Below, piece by piece: positions 35,297 to 43,992 of a stretch of DNA of 57,359 nucleotides (positions within the stretch are counted from its first letter, which is position 1; every line of letters starts with the position of its first letter). The stretch comes from Acidobacteriota bacterium (lineage in GTDB: Bacteria; Acidobacteriota; Aminicenantia; Aminicenantales; Saccharicenantaceae): assembly GCA_029569255.1 (NCBI GenBank), contig JAKQUO010000024.1, forward strand, positions 1 through 57,359. Direction: 5' to 3'. The notes beneath the pieces were generated by a model. That model was given only the letters and a program-made list of their open reading frames with translations. It was not told where the DNA came from and searched no databases. The position numbers and the translations under genes were made by a program.

Positions 35297-37126
35297 CTAG
35301 GACGGGCGGAGCCGCTTGTGGAACCAGGGCCGGAGGTCCCGCATCTTCGCGAGCTGCGAGGCCGGGGCCCGCCTCCGGGCCGAGGCGCGCTCCTCGCTCG
35401 CCTCCGGGGCGCCCCAGCGGACCTCGACGCTGTCGTTGGGGTTGTAGCCCATCTCGAGGGCGTCGGCCCGGCGAAAGACCTCGGCCAGGGTCAGGACCTG
35501 CGGCCGGCCGTCAGACCGGACGTAGGTGAAGGCGAGCTCGGCCGCCCGCCTGTCGAGAAGGGCCTGGAGCTCGCGGCGGACCTCGTCGGGCGCCTTCTTC
35601 CCGGCCGTCTCGTAGGCCTCGGGGTCGCGGGCCGCCTTGTCGGGGAGCTCGAGCACCGTGTCGATGGCGATGAGCAGGCGCAGGTCGCGGTTGGGCGTCG
35701 AGTAGTCCTCCCACAGGCCGAGCGACTGGAAGACCTCTCGTCCCGACGGCATGGGGATGACCGCGCCGGGATGGGCCCGCATGTAGGCCTCGCCGTTCGC
35801 GACCGACTCGACCCGGACGATGAGCTGCTCGTGGAGGGCCCGGAGCGAGTCCTCGAGGGCGGCCGCGGCGTCGAGAGGGTCGGGATTGATGAGCCGCTCC
35901 ATCCTGGCGTAGAAGGCCGCGGGGGTCATCCGGGCCTGCTCCAGGGAGAAGTCGCCGTAGCCGGGGCTCGCGGCGATCTCGCGGTTGGTGAGGAGGCGCG
36001 GCCGCCCGGCCTCGACGACGATGGGCCGGAAGGCCTTGAAGCCGGGTTCGCCGACGACGCCCTCGGTCGCGAACAGGAAGTTCCCCTTCCAGAAGCGCTT
36101 GACGCCGATCGTGCCGTCGGGCTGGGCGTCGACGGCCAGGAGGAGTCCGGGGGACCGGCGCGTCTGGGGGACCCAGCGGGCGATGACGAACGTGTGCCCG
36201 TAGGGGTCGGCGTAGACCGTGCCCGGCTTGAGGGCCTTGCGGGAGAGCGGGAGCGGATAGTAGTCGGTGCCCTCGGCGTCCAGGGCGGTCCGGCCGTTGC
36301 CCGCGTGCACGGTGTTCTTGAGCTCGTTGAGGAAGCGGCCGAAGGCCGCGGCGGAGAGGGGGGGCGGCACGGAGGCCCCGGCGCCGGCGGGGGCGGGGGC
36401 GATCCCCGCGTTCGGGCCGAGCGGGTGGAAGCGCCCGGCCCGGGGCGGCGACCCGAGCGCGCCCCAGCTCGTCTCGTGGAAGCCGAAGGGCAGGCCGAGC
36501 TTCCAAGCGAAATAGGCCCGGAGGAAAAAGGGATTGTCGGCGCAGTCGGGGGTCATGGCCAGGGCGCCGCTCTGCGAAGTCCCGTCCTCGTCGAGCCCGA
36601 GATGGCCGTGGAGGAGGTTCCGGGCGCCGTCCCTGGTGACCTCGTGGAGGGCCGGCCAGGACGAGCGCTCGTCGGCGTCGGCGAAGAGGGCCTCGATCCA
36701 GGCGGCGTAGAGGAGCTCGGCCGGCCGCGTCCAGCCGGCGGCGGGCGAGAAGAGACGGTCGGGGCCGACCGGGGTCACGGCGCGGCCGGCGACGATGACG
36801 ACCGCGGGGCCGCCCGCGGGCGCCGAGGCGAACTCCGCCGCGATCCAGAACGGCGGCCCCCCTCCCCTCCTCGTCCGGCCCGGCTCGGTCAGGCCGGCCG
36901 GACTACGGAGGGCGATCCGGGCCTCGGCCGGGTCCGTCTCGAAGACGGCCAGGACGCGGAGAGGCCGGCCGGGGCGCGGGACGCTCGGGGAGGTCAGCGC
37001 GGCCGTTGGGAGCGGCGCGGCGGACGCGTCCGGCGCGGCGGCAGGGGCGCCGCACCGGAGCAGGGCCGCGCAAAGAACGGCGGCCGCTGCGGCCGCCGCC
37101 CGGGCGGGTCTCCGGCGAGCGTTCAC
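35297..37126 (-). CDS. Large secreted/lipoprotein of unknown function
   Basis: 609 residues from a GTG at 37126. The N-terminus is Arg-rich then Ala-rich with ALLRC-GAP, a plausible lipobox. Visible segments include FWKGNFLFATEGVVGEPGFK, TVYADPYGHTFVIARWVPQ and DCADNPFFLRAYFAWKLGLP. The D-C-A-D-N-P...Y-G-H pair is reminiscent of Cys/His amidase or papain-like folds, but I cannot align a family with confidence. No Shine-Dalgarno is obvious before the GTG; it lies 22 bases after the small barrel gene on the same strand, so it may be translated by coupling. Confidence 0.75.
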   Translation of the reverse strand: MNARRRPARAAAAAAAVLCAALLRCGAPAAAPDASAAPLPTAALTSPSVPRPGRPLRVLAVFETDPAEARIALRSPAGLTEPGRTRRGGGPPFWIAAEFASAPAGGPAVVIVAGRAVTPVGPDRLFSPAAGWTRPAELLYAAWIEALFADADERSSWPALHEVTRDGARNLLHGHLGLDEDGTSQSGALAMTPDCADNPFFLRAYFAWKLGLPFGFHETSWGALGSPPRAGRFHPLGPNAGIAPAPAGAGASVPPPLSAAAFGRFLNELKNTVHAGNGRTALDAEGTDYYPLPLSRKALKPGTVYADPYGHTFVIARWVPQTRRSPGLLLAVDAQPDGTIGVKRFWKGNFLFATEGVVGEPGFKAFRPIVVEAGRPRLLTNREIAASPGYGDFSLEQARMTPAAFYARMERLINPDPLDAAAALEDSLRALHEQLIVRVESVANGEAYMRAHPGAVIPMPSGREVFQSLGLWEDYSTPNRDLRLLIAIDTVLELPDKAARDPEAYETAGKKAPDEVRRELQALLDRRAAELAFTYVRSDGRPQVLTLAEVFRRADALEMGYNPNDSVEVRWGAPEASEERASARRRAPASQLAKMRDLRPWFHKRLRPS

Positions 37127-37148
37127 GGCCGCGGCGGCGCGAAGGCCG

Positions 37149-37619
37149 TCAGAAATAGTAGCGGAAGCCGACGGCGCCGGCCATCTGGAAGTGGGTCGAG
37201 GGGATGAGGTCGAGCATGGGCACGATCTCCATGAAGATCTCGACCGGGGTCTTGTCGAACTCGTAGGCCAGGCCGAAGGGGACGCGCAGGCTGACGGTCG
37301 TGTCCCTGCCGCCGGCCCCGTCCTCGGCGAACTTGATCCGGGCCCCGGCGCCGTAATAAAGGGACATGCGGCCGGTTTCGACCCGGAAGAGATTGAAGTT
37401 GTGAAAAAGCATGTCGCCGTGGATCTGGAAGTAGGTGCCGCCGACGAAGGACCAGGCCGCCGCGGCGTCGAAGGCCATGGCCTCCTTGTTCCAGAGCTTG
37501 AAGGTCAGGCCGGTCGGCTCGCCGAGGATGATGCCCAAGCCGACGTTGCGGTTGCTCTCGGCGAAGGTCGCGCCGACGAGGCAGCCGAAGATGAGGAGGC
37601 CGAGGGCCGTTTTCTTCAT
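37149..37619 (-). CDS. Small outer-membrane beta-barrel protein
   Basis: 156 residues. Signal peptide KKTALGLLIFGCLVGATFA, then strands NVGLGIILGEPTGLTFKLW, FDAAAAWSFVGGTYFQIHGD and MSLYYGAGARIKF, and a terminal MAGAVGFRYYF ending in Phe, the outer-membrane barrel signature. The length suggests an eight-stranded barrel. The ATG at 37619 follows AAGGAG. First gene of a probable two-gene unit with the lipoprotein downstream. Confidence 0.85.
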   Translation of the reverse strand: MKKTALGLLIFGCLVGATFAESNRNVGLGIILGEPTGLTFKLWNKEAMAFDAAAAWSFVGGTYFQIHGDMLFHNFNLFRVETGRMSLYYGAGARIKFAEDGAGGRDTTVSLRVPFGLAYEFDKTPVEIFMEIVPMLDLIPSTHFQMAGAVGFRYYF

Positions 37620-37718
37620 GATAGGGCTCCTTGCGCTTTTCAGGTCGTTGATAATGCTATCATAAACCGTCCGGGAGGTCAAACCGCCGGGGGCCGCGGG
37701 GGCGGGGGCCGGCCGGGC

Positions 37719-39809
37719 TCAGGCGCACTTGCTCCAGCCGCAGTTCCCGCAGACGGGGCACTTCTCGTCGGGGAGCAGGGCGCCGCAGATCTTGCAGCGG
37801 ACGGTGTAGAAGTCCTTGGCGCTCGTCCGGACCTCGCCGAAGTGCTTCTCCAGGACCTTGGCGATGGCGTCGGGGATGGACTGGATCAGGCCGCCCTCGG
37901 TGAAGATGGGCTCCGAGCCGCCGATGCCCTTGAGCTGGGCGATGACCTCCTCGGCCTCGACGCCGCTGCGGAGGGCGGTCGAGATGAGGCGGCCGAGGGC
38001 CTCGGCGTCGGCCATGGTCGAGTAGCCGCTCTTGCCGATCGAGGCGAAGACCTCGAAGGGCTTCTGGTTGTGGAAGGAGATGGTGACGTAGAGATTGCCG
38101 AAGCCGGTCTTGATCTTGTCGGTGACCGAGGGCAGCGAGTCGGGCCGGCCCTGGGGGTGCTTGATCTCGGTGCCGTTCTTGTAGAGGACCTGTCTCTCGC
38201 GGCAGCCGTCGCGGTAGATGGTGATGCCCTTCGTGCCCAGGTCCCAGGCCAGCCGGTAGGCCTTCTCGACGTCGTCGACCGAGGCCTCGTGGGAGAAGTT
38301 GATGGTCTTGGAGACGGAGTTGTCGACGTGCTTCTGGAAGGCCGCCTGGGTCTTGATGTGCCACTCCGGGGCGATCTCGTGGGCGGACCGGAACCAGTCG
38401 GGCAGGGGCTCGTCGGGGTGCCGGGCCTTCCAGTCGGCGTAGACCGGGTGGACGTCCTTGAGCTCGGCGTCGATGATCTTGGAGGTCACCTCGAAGGCGA
38501 AGACCGGCTCGATCGAGGACGAGCAGCCGGCGATGCGCGAGATCGTCCCGGTCGGGGCGATGGTGAAGACCGTGGCGTTGCGCATCCGGCCGCCCTTGTA
38601 GACGGACTTGGCGATGGCCGGGAAGGAGCCGCGCTCTTCGGCCAGCTCGCGGGAGGCGGCCGCGGCCTCCTTGCGCAGGAAGCCGGCGACCTTGTCGGCC
38701 AGGGCCAGGGCCTTGGGCGAGTCGTAGCGGACCTGCATGAGCAGGAGCAGGTCGGCCCAGCCCATGACCCCCAGGCCGATGCGGCGCGTGGCCCGGGTCA
38801 CGGCCTCGATCTGCGGCAGGGGGTAGCGGTTGACCTCGATGACGTCGTCGAGGAAGCGGACGCCGAGGCGGACGACCGAGGCGAAGCGGTCCCAGTCGAA
38901 GCGGTCCTTGGCCTTGGGGCGGGGATCGTGGAATCTGGCCAGGTTGATCGAGCCGAGGTTGCAGGACTCGTAGTCGTGGAGGGGCTGCTCGCCGCAGGGG
39001 TTGGTGGCCCGGATGGGGCCGAGGCCGGCGGTGGGGTTGCCGGCGTTGACGCGGTCGATGAAGATGAGGCCGGGGTCGCCGACGGCCCAGGCCGACTCGA
39101 CGATGAGCTGGAAGACCTTGCGGGCGTCCTTCTTGCCGACGGGCGTGCCGAGGCGCGGGTCGATGACGTCGTAGGCGCCGCCGGCCGCGAGGGCGGCCAT
39201 GAAGGCGTCGGTCGCGGCGACGGAGATGTTGAAGTTCGCGACCGAGGCGCCGTCGAGCTTCATCTGGACGAACTCCTCGATGTCGGGGTGGTCGACGCGG
39301 AGGATGCCCATGTTGGCGCCGCGGCGGGTGCCGCCCTGCTTGACGGCCTCGGTCGCGGCGTCGATGACCTTGAGGAAGGAGACCGGGCCGGAGGCGACGC
39401 CCTGGGTCTTGCGGACGAAGCTGCCCTTGGGGCGGAGGCGGGAGAAGTCGAAGCCCGTGCCGCCGCCCTCCTTGTGGACGAGGGCCGCGTTCTTGACCGT
39501 CTCGAAGATCGAGTCGAGCGAGTCCTCGATCGGCAGGACGAAGCAGGCCGAGAGGCACATGCCCCGGCCGGCGCCGGTGAGCGTCGGGCTGTTGGGCAGG
39601 AAGTCGCGGCCGGACATGGCCGCCAGGAAGAGGTCGGCCCACTTCTTGCGGTCGGCCTTGGTCTTCTCGGCCGAGGCGACGTGGGTCGCGACGCGGCGGA
39701 AGAGGTCCTGCGGGGACTTGTCGACGAGCTCGCCCTTGTCGTTCTTGAGGAAGTAGCGGGCCTTGAGGATCTTGAGCGCGTTCTCGGTGAAACCGGCGGA
39801 TGCGGACAC
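37719..39809 (-). CDS. nrdJ: Class II (adenosylcobalamin-dependent) ribonucleotide reductase
   Basis: 696 residues. Catalyses ribonucleotide reduction for DNA synthesis without oxygen or an NrdB subunit. Landmarks are FLPNSPTLTGAGR, SACFVLPIEDSLDSIF, KEGGGTGFDFSRLRP, the active-site NPCGEQPLHDYESCNLGSIN with the radical cysteine, and IAPTGTISRIAGCSS. A Cys-rich tail (KICGALLPDEKCPVCGNCGW) may bind zinc and relay reducing power, as is common in NrdJ. The GTG at 39809 follows GGAGG. B12 dependence implies the cell makes or imports cobalamin. No riboswitch fits in the short leader. Confidence 0.96.
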   Translation of the reverse strand: MSASAGFTENALKILKARYFLKNDKGELVDKSPQDLFRRVATHVASAEKTKADRKKWADLFLAAMSGRDFLPNSPTLTGAGRGMCLSACFVLPIEDSLDSIFETVKNAALVHKEGGGTGFDFSRLRPKGSFVRKTQGVASGPVSFLKVIDAATEAVKQGGTRRGANMGILRVDHPDIEEFVQMKLDGASVANFNISVAATDAFMAALAAGGAYDVIDPRLGTPVGKKDARKVFQLIVESAWAVGDPGLIFIDRVNAGNPTAGLGPIRATNPCGEQPLHDYESCNLGSINLARFHDPRPKAKDRFDWDRFASVVRLGVRFLDDVIEVNRYPLPQIEAVTRATRRIGLGVMGWADLLLLMQVRYDSPKALALADKVAGFLRKEAAAASRELAEERGSFPAIAKSVYKGGRMRNATVFTIAPTGTISRIAGCSSSIEPVFAFEVTSKIIDAELKDVHPVYADWKARHPDEPLPDWFRSAHEIAPEWHIKTQAAFQKHVDNSVSKTINFSHEASVDDVEKAYRLAWDLGTKGITIYRDGCRERQVLYKNGTEIKHPQGRPDSLPSVTDKIKTGFGNLYVTISFHNQKPFEVFASIGKSGYSTMADAEALGRLISTALRSGVEAEEVIAQLKGIGGSEPIFTEGGLIQSIPDAIAKVLEKHFGEVRTSAKDFYTVRCKICGALLPDEKCPVCGNCGWSKCA

Positions 39810-39872
39810 GGCGGCCTCCAGCTATCGCGAATTTCCCACCCGAGGAAGATAAATCCTAGTGGAATGGTATGG

Positions 39873-39901
39873 ATTATAGGACGGAGCGCCGCGGAATGCA
39901 A
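39873..39901 (-). promoter_or_regulatory. Promoter of nrdJ
   Basis: Minus strand TTGCAT (39896-39901), a 17-base spacer and a perfect TATAAT (39873-39878). The leader to the GTG at 39809 would be about 57 bases, too short for a cobalamin riboswitch. No NrdR-box pair was noticed. Confidence 0.6.
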
Positions 39902-39996
39902 GAGAAAAGAGGGGGCGGGTCCGGCCGCCCTCTCGCTCTTCTTGAAGGGGCGGCGGCGTGATAGAATGTCCCCCTTCACCGGGAAGGAGGCGCGTC

Positions 39997-40527
39997 ATGG
40001 GTGAATTCGGCGTTTCGGACAGGATCGGCAAGCCCGAGATCGAAGAGGGCGCCTGGGTCGCCCCGGGGGCCGTCGTCGTCGGCGAGGTCGTCCTCCGCCG
40101 CGGCGCGAACGTCTGGTACGGCTGCGTCCTGCGCTCCGACATGGAGGGCGCCGTGATCGAGATCGGCGAGGACTCGAACATCCAGGACGGCGCGGTCGTC
40201 CACGTCGACGAGAACCGGTCCTGCCGGGTCGGCCGCCGGGTGACGGTCGGCCACGGCGCGGTCCTCCACGCCTGCGCGGTCGAGGACGACGCGATGATCG
40301 CCATGAACGCCACGGTCCTGACCGGGGCCAGGGTCGGGCGCGGCGCCATCGTGGCCGCGGGCGCCGTCGTCGGCGAGGGCGTCGAGATCCCGGCGGGCGC
40401 CGTCGCCGCAGGCGTCCCGGCCAAGGTCCGCCGCGAGACGACGGACGCCGACCGGGCCCGCCTCGAGCACGCCTGGAAGGCCTACGCCGCCCTCCGCGAC
40501 CTCCACAAATACAAATGGGGGACATGA
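39997..40527 (+). CDS. Gamma-carbonic-anhydrase-family hexapeptide protein
   Basis: 176 residues of left-handed beta helix. Hexapeptide repeats run from GAWVAPGAVVVGEVVLRRGA through VEIPAGAVAAGVPAK, with metal-ligand histidines in VVHVDE and VGHGAVLHAC and a C-terminal helix. Such proteins bind zinc or iron and include true carbonic anhydrases and inactive homologues. The ATG at 39997 has GGGAAGGAGG. The last residues, KWGT, and the TGA stop are supplied by the left arm of an inverted-repeat element (40513-40543), so the natural C-terminus may have been replaced. Confidence 0.9.
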   Translation: MGEFGVSDRIGKPEIEEGAWVAPGAVVVGEVVLRRGANVWYGCVLRSDMEGAVIEIGEDSNIQDGAVVHVDENRSCRVGRRVTVGHGAVLHACAVEDDAMIAMNATVLTGARVGRGAIVAAGAVVGEGVEIPAGAVAAGVPAKVRRETTDADRARLEHAWKAYAALRDLHKYKWGT

Positions 40528-40649
40528 TACCTATTTCCCTATTTCCCGGCGGCCGACCGGCGAGGGAGCGAGGGAAGGCCGAACGTCCTCGAGGCAGAAC
40601 GACACGGAAAGAATGAAGAATAGGGAAATAGGTATCATGTCCCCCATTT
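40513..40649. repeat. GGGGGACATGATACC-family inverted repeat (perfect 31-bp arms)
   Basis: Left arm 40513-40543 contains GGGGGACATGATACCTATTT; right arm 40619-40649 is the exact reverse complement over 31 bases, with a 75-base GC-rich spacer. The left arm contains the carbonic-anhydrase-like gene's stop codon; the right arm contains the ATG of the HAD phosphatase. A solo left arm of the same family is at 47011-47036. Confidence 0.92.
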
Positions 40650-41326
40650 TTGCGGTCATTTTCGATCTGGACGGGACGCTTCTCGACACGATCGAGGACA
40701 TCACCGCGGCCTCCAACCGCGTCTACGAGGCCCTCGGCCTCGGCTCGTTCACGAACGACGAGATGAAGACGCTCGTCGGCGACGGCGCCGAGGAGCTCAT
40801 CCGCCGGGTCTACGCCCGGCGCGGCCGGCCCGCCCCCTCCGAGAGCGTCATCGCCGGGGTCCTGGACGACTACCGCCGCGAATACCAGGCCCGCTGGCGC
40901 GACAACAGCCGCCCCTACGACGGCGTTCCCGAGCTCCTGGCCGGGCTCCGCCGACGCGGCCTCAAGACCGCCGTCCTGTCGAACAAGTCCGAGCTCTTCA
41001 CCGCCGCCCAGGTCTCGGCCCTCCTCCCCGGCCACGGCTTCGACATCGTCCGCGGCGCCCGTCCCGGCGGCCCGCTCAAGCCCGACCCCGCGCCGGCCCT
41101 TGACATCGCCGCCGGGCTCGGCGTCTCCCCCCGAGAGTGCGCCTTCGTCGGCGACACCAACGTCGACATGGCTACGGCCAAGGCCGCCGGCATGTTCGCG
41201 GTCGGCGCCCTCTGGGGCTTCCGCGCCGCCGACGAGCTCCGCCGCCACGGGGCCGACGCCTTGATCGCCGCCCCGGCCGACCTGCTCGACCTGGTCGCCC
41301 GACCGCCCGACGGAGGCTCCCGATGA
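40637..41326 (+). CDS. HAD phosphatase, phosphoglycolate-phosphatase-like
   Basis: 229 residues from ATG 40637. HAD motif I is FDLDGTLLDT (Asp10, Asp12), motif II VLSNKSE, the motif III Lys in GGPLKPDP and motif IV FVGDTNVDMATAK, with an all-helical C1 cap between residues 20 and 85. This is the Gph/PGP subfamily; the substrate is probably a small phosphate ester such as 2-phosphoglycolate. The start codon and first residues (MSPIF) lie in a repeat arm. An earlier in-frame ATG at 40613 would add eight residues, also repeat-derived. Neither has a clear Shine-Dalgarno. Confidence 0.9.
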   Translation: MSPIFAVIFDLDGTLLDTIEDITAASNRVYEALGLGSFTNDEMKTLVGDGAEELIRRVYARRGRPAPSESVIAGVLDDYRREYQARWRDNSRPYDGVPELLAGLRRRGLKTAVLSNKSELFTAAQVSALLPGHGFDIVRGARPGGPLKPDPAPALDIAAGLGVSPRECAFVGDTNVDMATAKAAGMFAVGALWGFRAADELRRHGADALIAAPADLLDLVARPPDGGSR

Positions 41327-42000
41327 AACAGAATTCCCGTTCCGCGTCCATCGCCTGCCTGGCCGTCCTGGCCGCCCTGGCCGCGGGTTGGACGGCCGGG
41401 ACCTTCCTCCCCCTGCCGCTCCGCCGGCGCCCCGTGCCCGCCCGGCTCCTCGCCGCCGTCCCCGACGTCCGCCAGAGCACCAACTACACCTGCGGCGCCG
41501 CCTCCCTCCAAGCCGTCCTCGCCCGCTGGGGCGTCGAAGAGCGCGAGGACCGCCTGGCCGCCCGTCTCCACAGCACCCCCGAGGCCGGGACCCGCCCCGA
41601 CGACATCGTCCGCGTCGCCCGGGAATTCGGCCTCTCGGCCGAGGTCCGCGAAGGGCTCTCCCTTTCCGACCTCGAGGCCGCCCTCGCCGCCGGGATATCG
41701 GTCATCGTCGACCTCCAGGCCTGGCGCGAGAGCGATGACGTTCCCTGGGCCGAGACCTGGGACAACGGCCATTACATGGTCCTGCTGGGGATGGACGCCA
41801 GGGACCTCTATTTCGAGGACCCCGCGCTCCTCGGCGCCCGCGGCTTCATCCCCCGGGCCGAGTTCGTCGACCGCTGGCACGACTACGAGGGCGAGCCGCC
41901 CCTCGGCCCCTCCAGCCGGCGCTACGCCCACATGGCCATCTTCCTCGAGGGAAGCGGCCCCGCGCCCGCCCCTCCGGCGCCCTTCGCCCGCGTCCGCTGA
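41323..42000 (+). CDS. C39-like cysteine peptidase-fold membrane-anchored protein
   Basis: 225 residues. An N-terminal hydrophobic anchor or signal (SIACLAVLAALAAGWTAG) precedes a C39 papain-like domain with Cys57 in QSTNYTCGAASLQAVL, His150 in WDNGHYMVLLGMD and an Asp in YFEDPAL as the third residue. All catalytic positions are present, so it may be an active periplasmic protease. C39 peptidases often cleave leaders after Gly-Gly; here there is no ABC transporter part. The ATG overlaps the upstream stop (ATGA), so it is coupled to the HAD gene. A link to the RiPP locus 22 kb away is speculative. Confidence 0.85.
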   Translation: MKQNSRSASIACLAVLAALAAGWTAGTFLPLPLRRRPVPARLLAAVPDVRQSTNYTCGAASLQAVLARWGVEEREDRLAARLHSTPEAGTRPDDIVRVAREFGLSAEVREGLSLSDLEAALAAGISVIVDLQAWRESDDVPWAETWDNGHYMVLLGMDARDLYFEDPALLGARGFIPRAEFVDRWHDYEGEPPLGPSSRRYAHMAIFLEGSGPAPAPPAPFARVR

Positions 42001-42195
42001 CCCCTTTCCGGGGGCGCCTCCCGGGGGCGCGTCCCCGGGGGGGCCCTCTCCATCGGTGCCGGGGGGGGGACGCACAATACCCCCCGTGTTCACCCCCAGC
42101 GGCGATGGACGCGCCTTCCAACGGGTTTATCATCGGAGCGTCATACGGACGGAAGCCCTCATCTGAGCGAGAGGGCCGTTAGGAAAAAGCGCCCC

Positions 42196-42564
42196 ATGCG
42201 CGAGAACAGGAAAGACAAGCGGATCTCCGAGGAGAACCGGGTGGTCATCGAGCTGCCCGCCCCCTCTCCCGCGGCCGAGCCCCGCCTCGTCAACGCGCTG
42301 ACCAAGGACATCTCCCTCGGCGGGGCCCGCATCATCACCGACCGGCTCTTCGAGGCCGGCTCCTCCCTCCGCATGACGCTCTATCTCACCAAGTCGAAGC
42401 AGATCGTCAAGGTCCGCGCCGACGTCCGCTGGAACCGCATCGTCGAGGACGGCCTCTACGAGATGGGGGTCGAGTTCGAGCACGGCATCCCGACCGGCGT
42501 CCTGGTCCTCATCCAGCACCTCTACGGCAAGGGCCAGACGACGCCGACGGCCGTCCCAATGTAA
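42196..42564 (+). CDS. PilZ-domain protein
   Basis: 122 residues consisting of one PilZ domain. The N-terminal basic motif RKDKR (R-x3-R) and the later DISLGGARI (D/N-x-S-x2-G) are the c-di-GMP-binding signature; DVRWNRIVEDGLYEMGVEF completes the barrel. It probably binds c-di-GMP and relays it to a partner. The upstream 190 bases are unusually rich in G and C runs. The next gene starts 9 bases downstream, so the coiled-coil protein is the obvious partner. Confidence 0.88.
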   Translation: MRENRKDKRISEENRVVIELPAPSPAAEPRLVNALTKDISLGGARIITDRLFEAGSSLRMTLYLTKSKQIVKVRADVRWNRIVEDGLYEMGVEFEHGIPTGVLVLIQHLYGKGQTTPTAVPM

Positions 42565-42573
42565 GGAGGTCCC

Positions 42574-43923
42574 ATGAGCGCCAACGCCGAACCCCGGGCC
42601 CATTCGACGGGGCTTCTCGAAGACATCGAGAAGCGCGTCAGCGAGATCTTCTCGGCCCAGAAGAACGAGGTCGAGCAGGGCCTGATCGAGCGCATCAACC
42701 GCGAAAAAATGGAGGCCCAGCGGCGCATCGAGGCCGTCAACCAGGAGTTCGCCCAGGTCCGCGCCGCCCTCGATGGCCACAAGACCGTCATGGCCGACCT
42801 CCAGTCGGCCGAGGTCCGCCTCCGGGGCGAGATCCGCGGCCACTTCGAGCGGGCCGCGAACTATCAGAAGATGATGGAGAACGCGGCCGCCCTGGCCGGC
42901 GACGAGCTGGGAAAGATCGGCGGCCTGAACCAGGAGCTGGAGGGACTCCGGGTCAAGGCCGAGCGCGAGTACGAGGTCCTCAAGACGCACCTGGCCGGCT
43001 ACGCCGGCGTCCTGGCCACCATCCCCGCTCCGCCCGCCCGGACCGTCGACCTCATCGACTGGACCGAGGAGATGGACAAGCTCCGTCAGGTCCGCGACCT
43101 CCTGGCCACCCTGCGCCAGCCCGAGCCCGGGCCCGACATCGAGCCCGTTCCCGCCCCGGAGCCGGCCGGGACCCCCGGCGACGCGACCGCGCCCGCCGCT
43201 CCCGAGGCCGAAGAGCTGGCCGCGTCCCTCGGCCTCATGGACGACGACGACGTGATGAAGGACGAGCACGACTTCGCCGTCCCCGGAACGCCGGACGAGG
43301 CGCCCGCCCCCTCCCCCGCTCCGGACGCCGACGCGGGCTTCCAGTTCGAGGCCCCGGCCACCGAGGAGATCGAGCCGGAGACCGGGCCGGAGCCGAGCGT
43401 CGAGGCCGCCCCGGCCCCGGCCCCGCATCCGGCCCTCGAGGCCTTGGAGCGCTACCGCCGGACCGAGGCGGTCAACAACGGCATCGAGCTCGGCTTCTTC
43501 GCCACCGACACGGTCGCCGTCCTCGACGCCGAGGCGTTCATGACGGCCGTCGGCAAGGTCGTCGACGCCGCCGCCCAGATCCACGGCCAGCTCAGCAAGG
43601 CCGCCTCGGTCAAGGACCTCTTCCTGCTCAAGCAGGAGATTCTCAACCAGCAGGAGGTCCTGCGCAAGCTGTTCTTCCGGGTCGTCCGCTTCTGCGACAA
43701 GGAAGGCGGCCGCCTGCCCGAACAGCTCGGCCTGATCATCACCTCGCAGGGCATGAAGGACGTCATCGAGCGGCTGACCATGGCCAACTGGAGCGACCCC
43801 TCCGACTTCAGCCCGTTCCAGACCGAGCTTCTGGCCATGAAGCGGGCCTTCCAGACCCGGGCCGCCACGGGCCCGAACTACTACGCTCAGGTCCTCGACC
43901 AGGTCGAGGGCCGCGACAACTAG
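42574..43923 (+). CDS. Coiled-coil protein of unknown function
   Basis: 449 residues with no signal peptide. Residues about 10-190 are strongly helical and coiled-coil-like (KRVSEIFSAQKNEVEQGLIE, KMEAQRRIEAVNQEFAQV). Residues about 190-310 are an acidic Pro/Ala/Glu-rich linker. Residues about 315-449 form a second helical domain (FMTAVGKVVDAAAQIHGQLS, VLRKLFFRVVRFCDKEGG). No family is recognised. The ATG follows AAGGAGGT and lies directly behind the PilZ gene, suggesting a c-di-GMP-controlled scaffold or cell-surface/motility partner; this is inference from position only. Confidence 0.8.
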   Translation: MSANAEPRAHSTGLLEDIEKRVSEIFSAQKNEVEQGLIERINREKMEAQRRIEAVNQEFAQVRAALDGHKTVMADLQSAEVRLRGEIRGHFERAANYQKMMENAAALAGDELGKIGGLNQELEGLRVKAEREYEVLKTHLAGYAGVLATIPAPPARTVDLIDWTEEMDKLRQVRDLLATLRQPEPGPDIEPVPAPEPAGTPGDATAPAAPEAEELAASLGLMDDDDVMKDEHDFAVPGTPDEAPAPSPAPDADAGFQFEAPATEEIEPETGPEPSVEAAPAPAPHPALEALERYRRTEAVNNGIELGFFATDTVAVLDAEAFMTAVGKVVDAAAQIHGQLSKAASVKDLFLLKQEILNQQEVLRKLFFRVVRFCDKEGGRLPEQLGLIITSQGMKDVIERLTMANWSDPSDFSPFQTELLAMKRAFQTRAATGPNYYAQVLDQVEGRDN

Positions 43924-43992
43924 GCCTCCTCGCCTCCTGTTTCGCCGGCCGCCCGGCGGGCCCCTCCCTTCCCCCGCCGGGCGGCGACTCTT

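Noticed and set aside
39810..39872. Cobalamin riboswitch before nrdJ
   Set aside because: The leader from the predicted promoter is only about 57 bases and contains no B12-box-like sequence.
42001..42195. Long G and C runs (up to nine G) before the PilZ gene as a phase-variable tract
   Set aside because: The runs lie 130 bases upstream of the start, not in a promoter spacer or reading frame that I can identify. Slippage is possible but nothing supports a switch.
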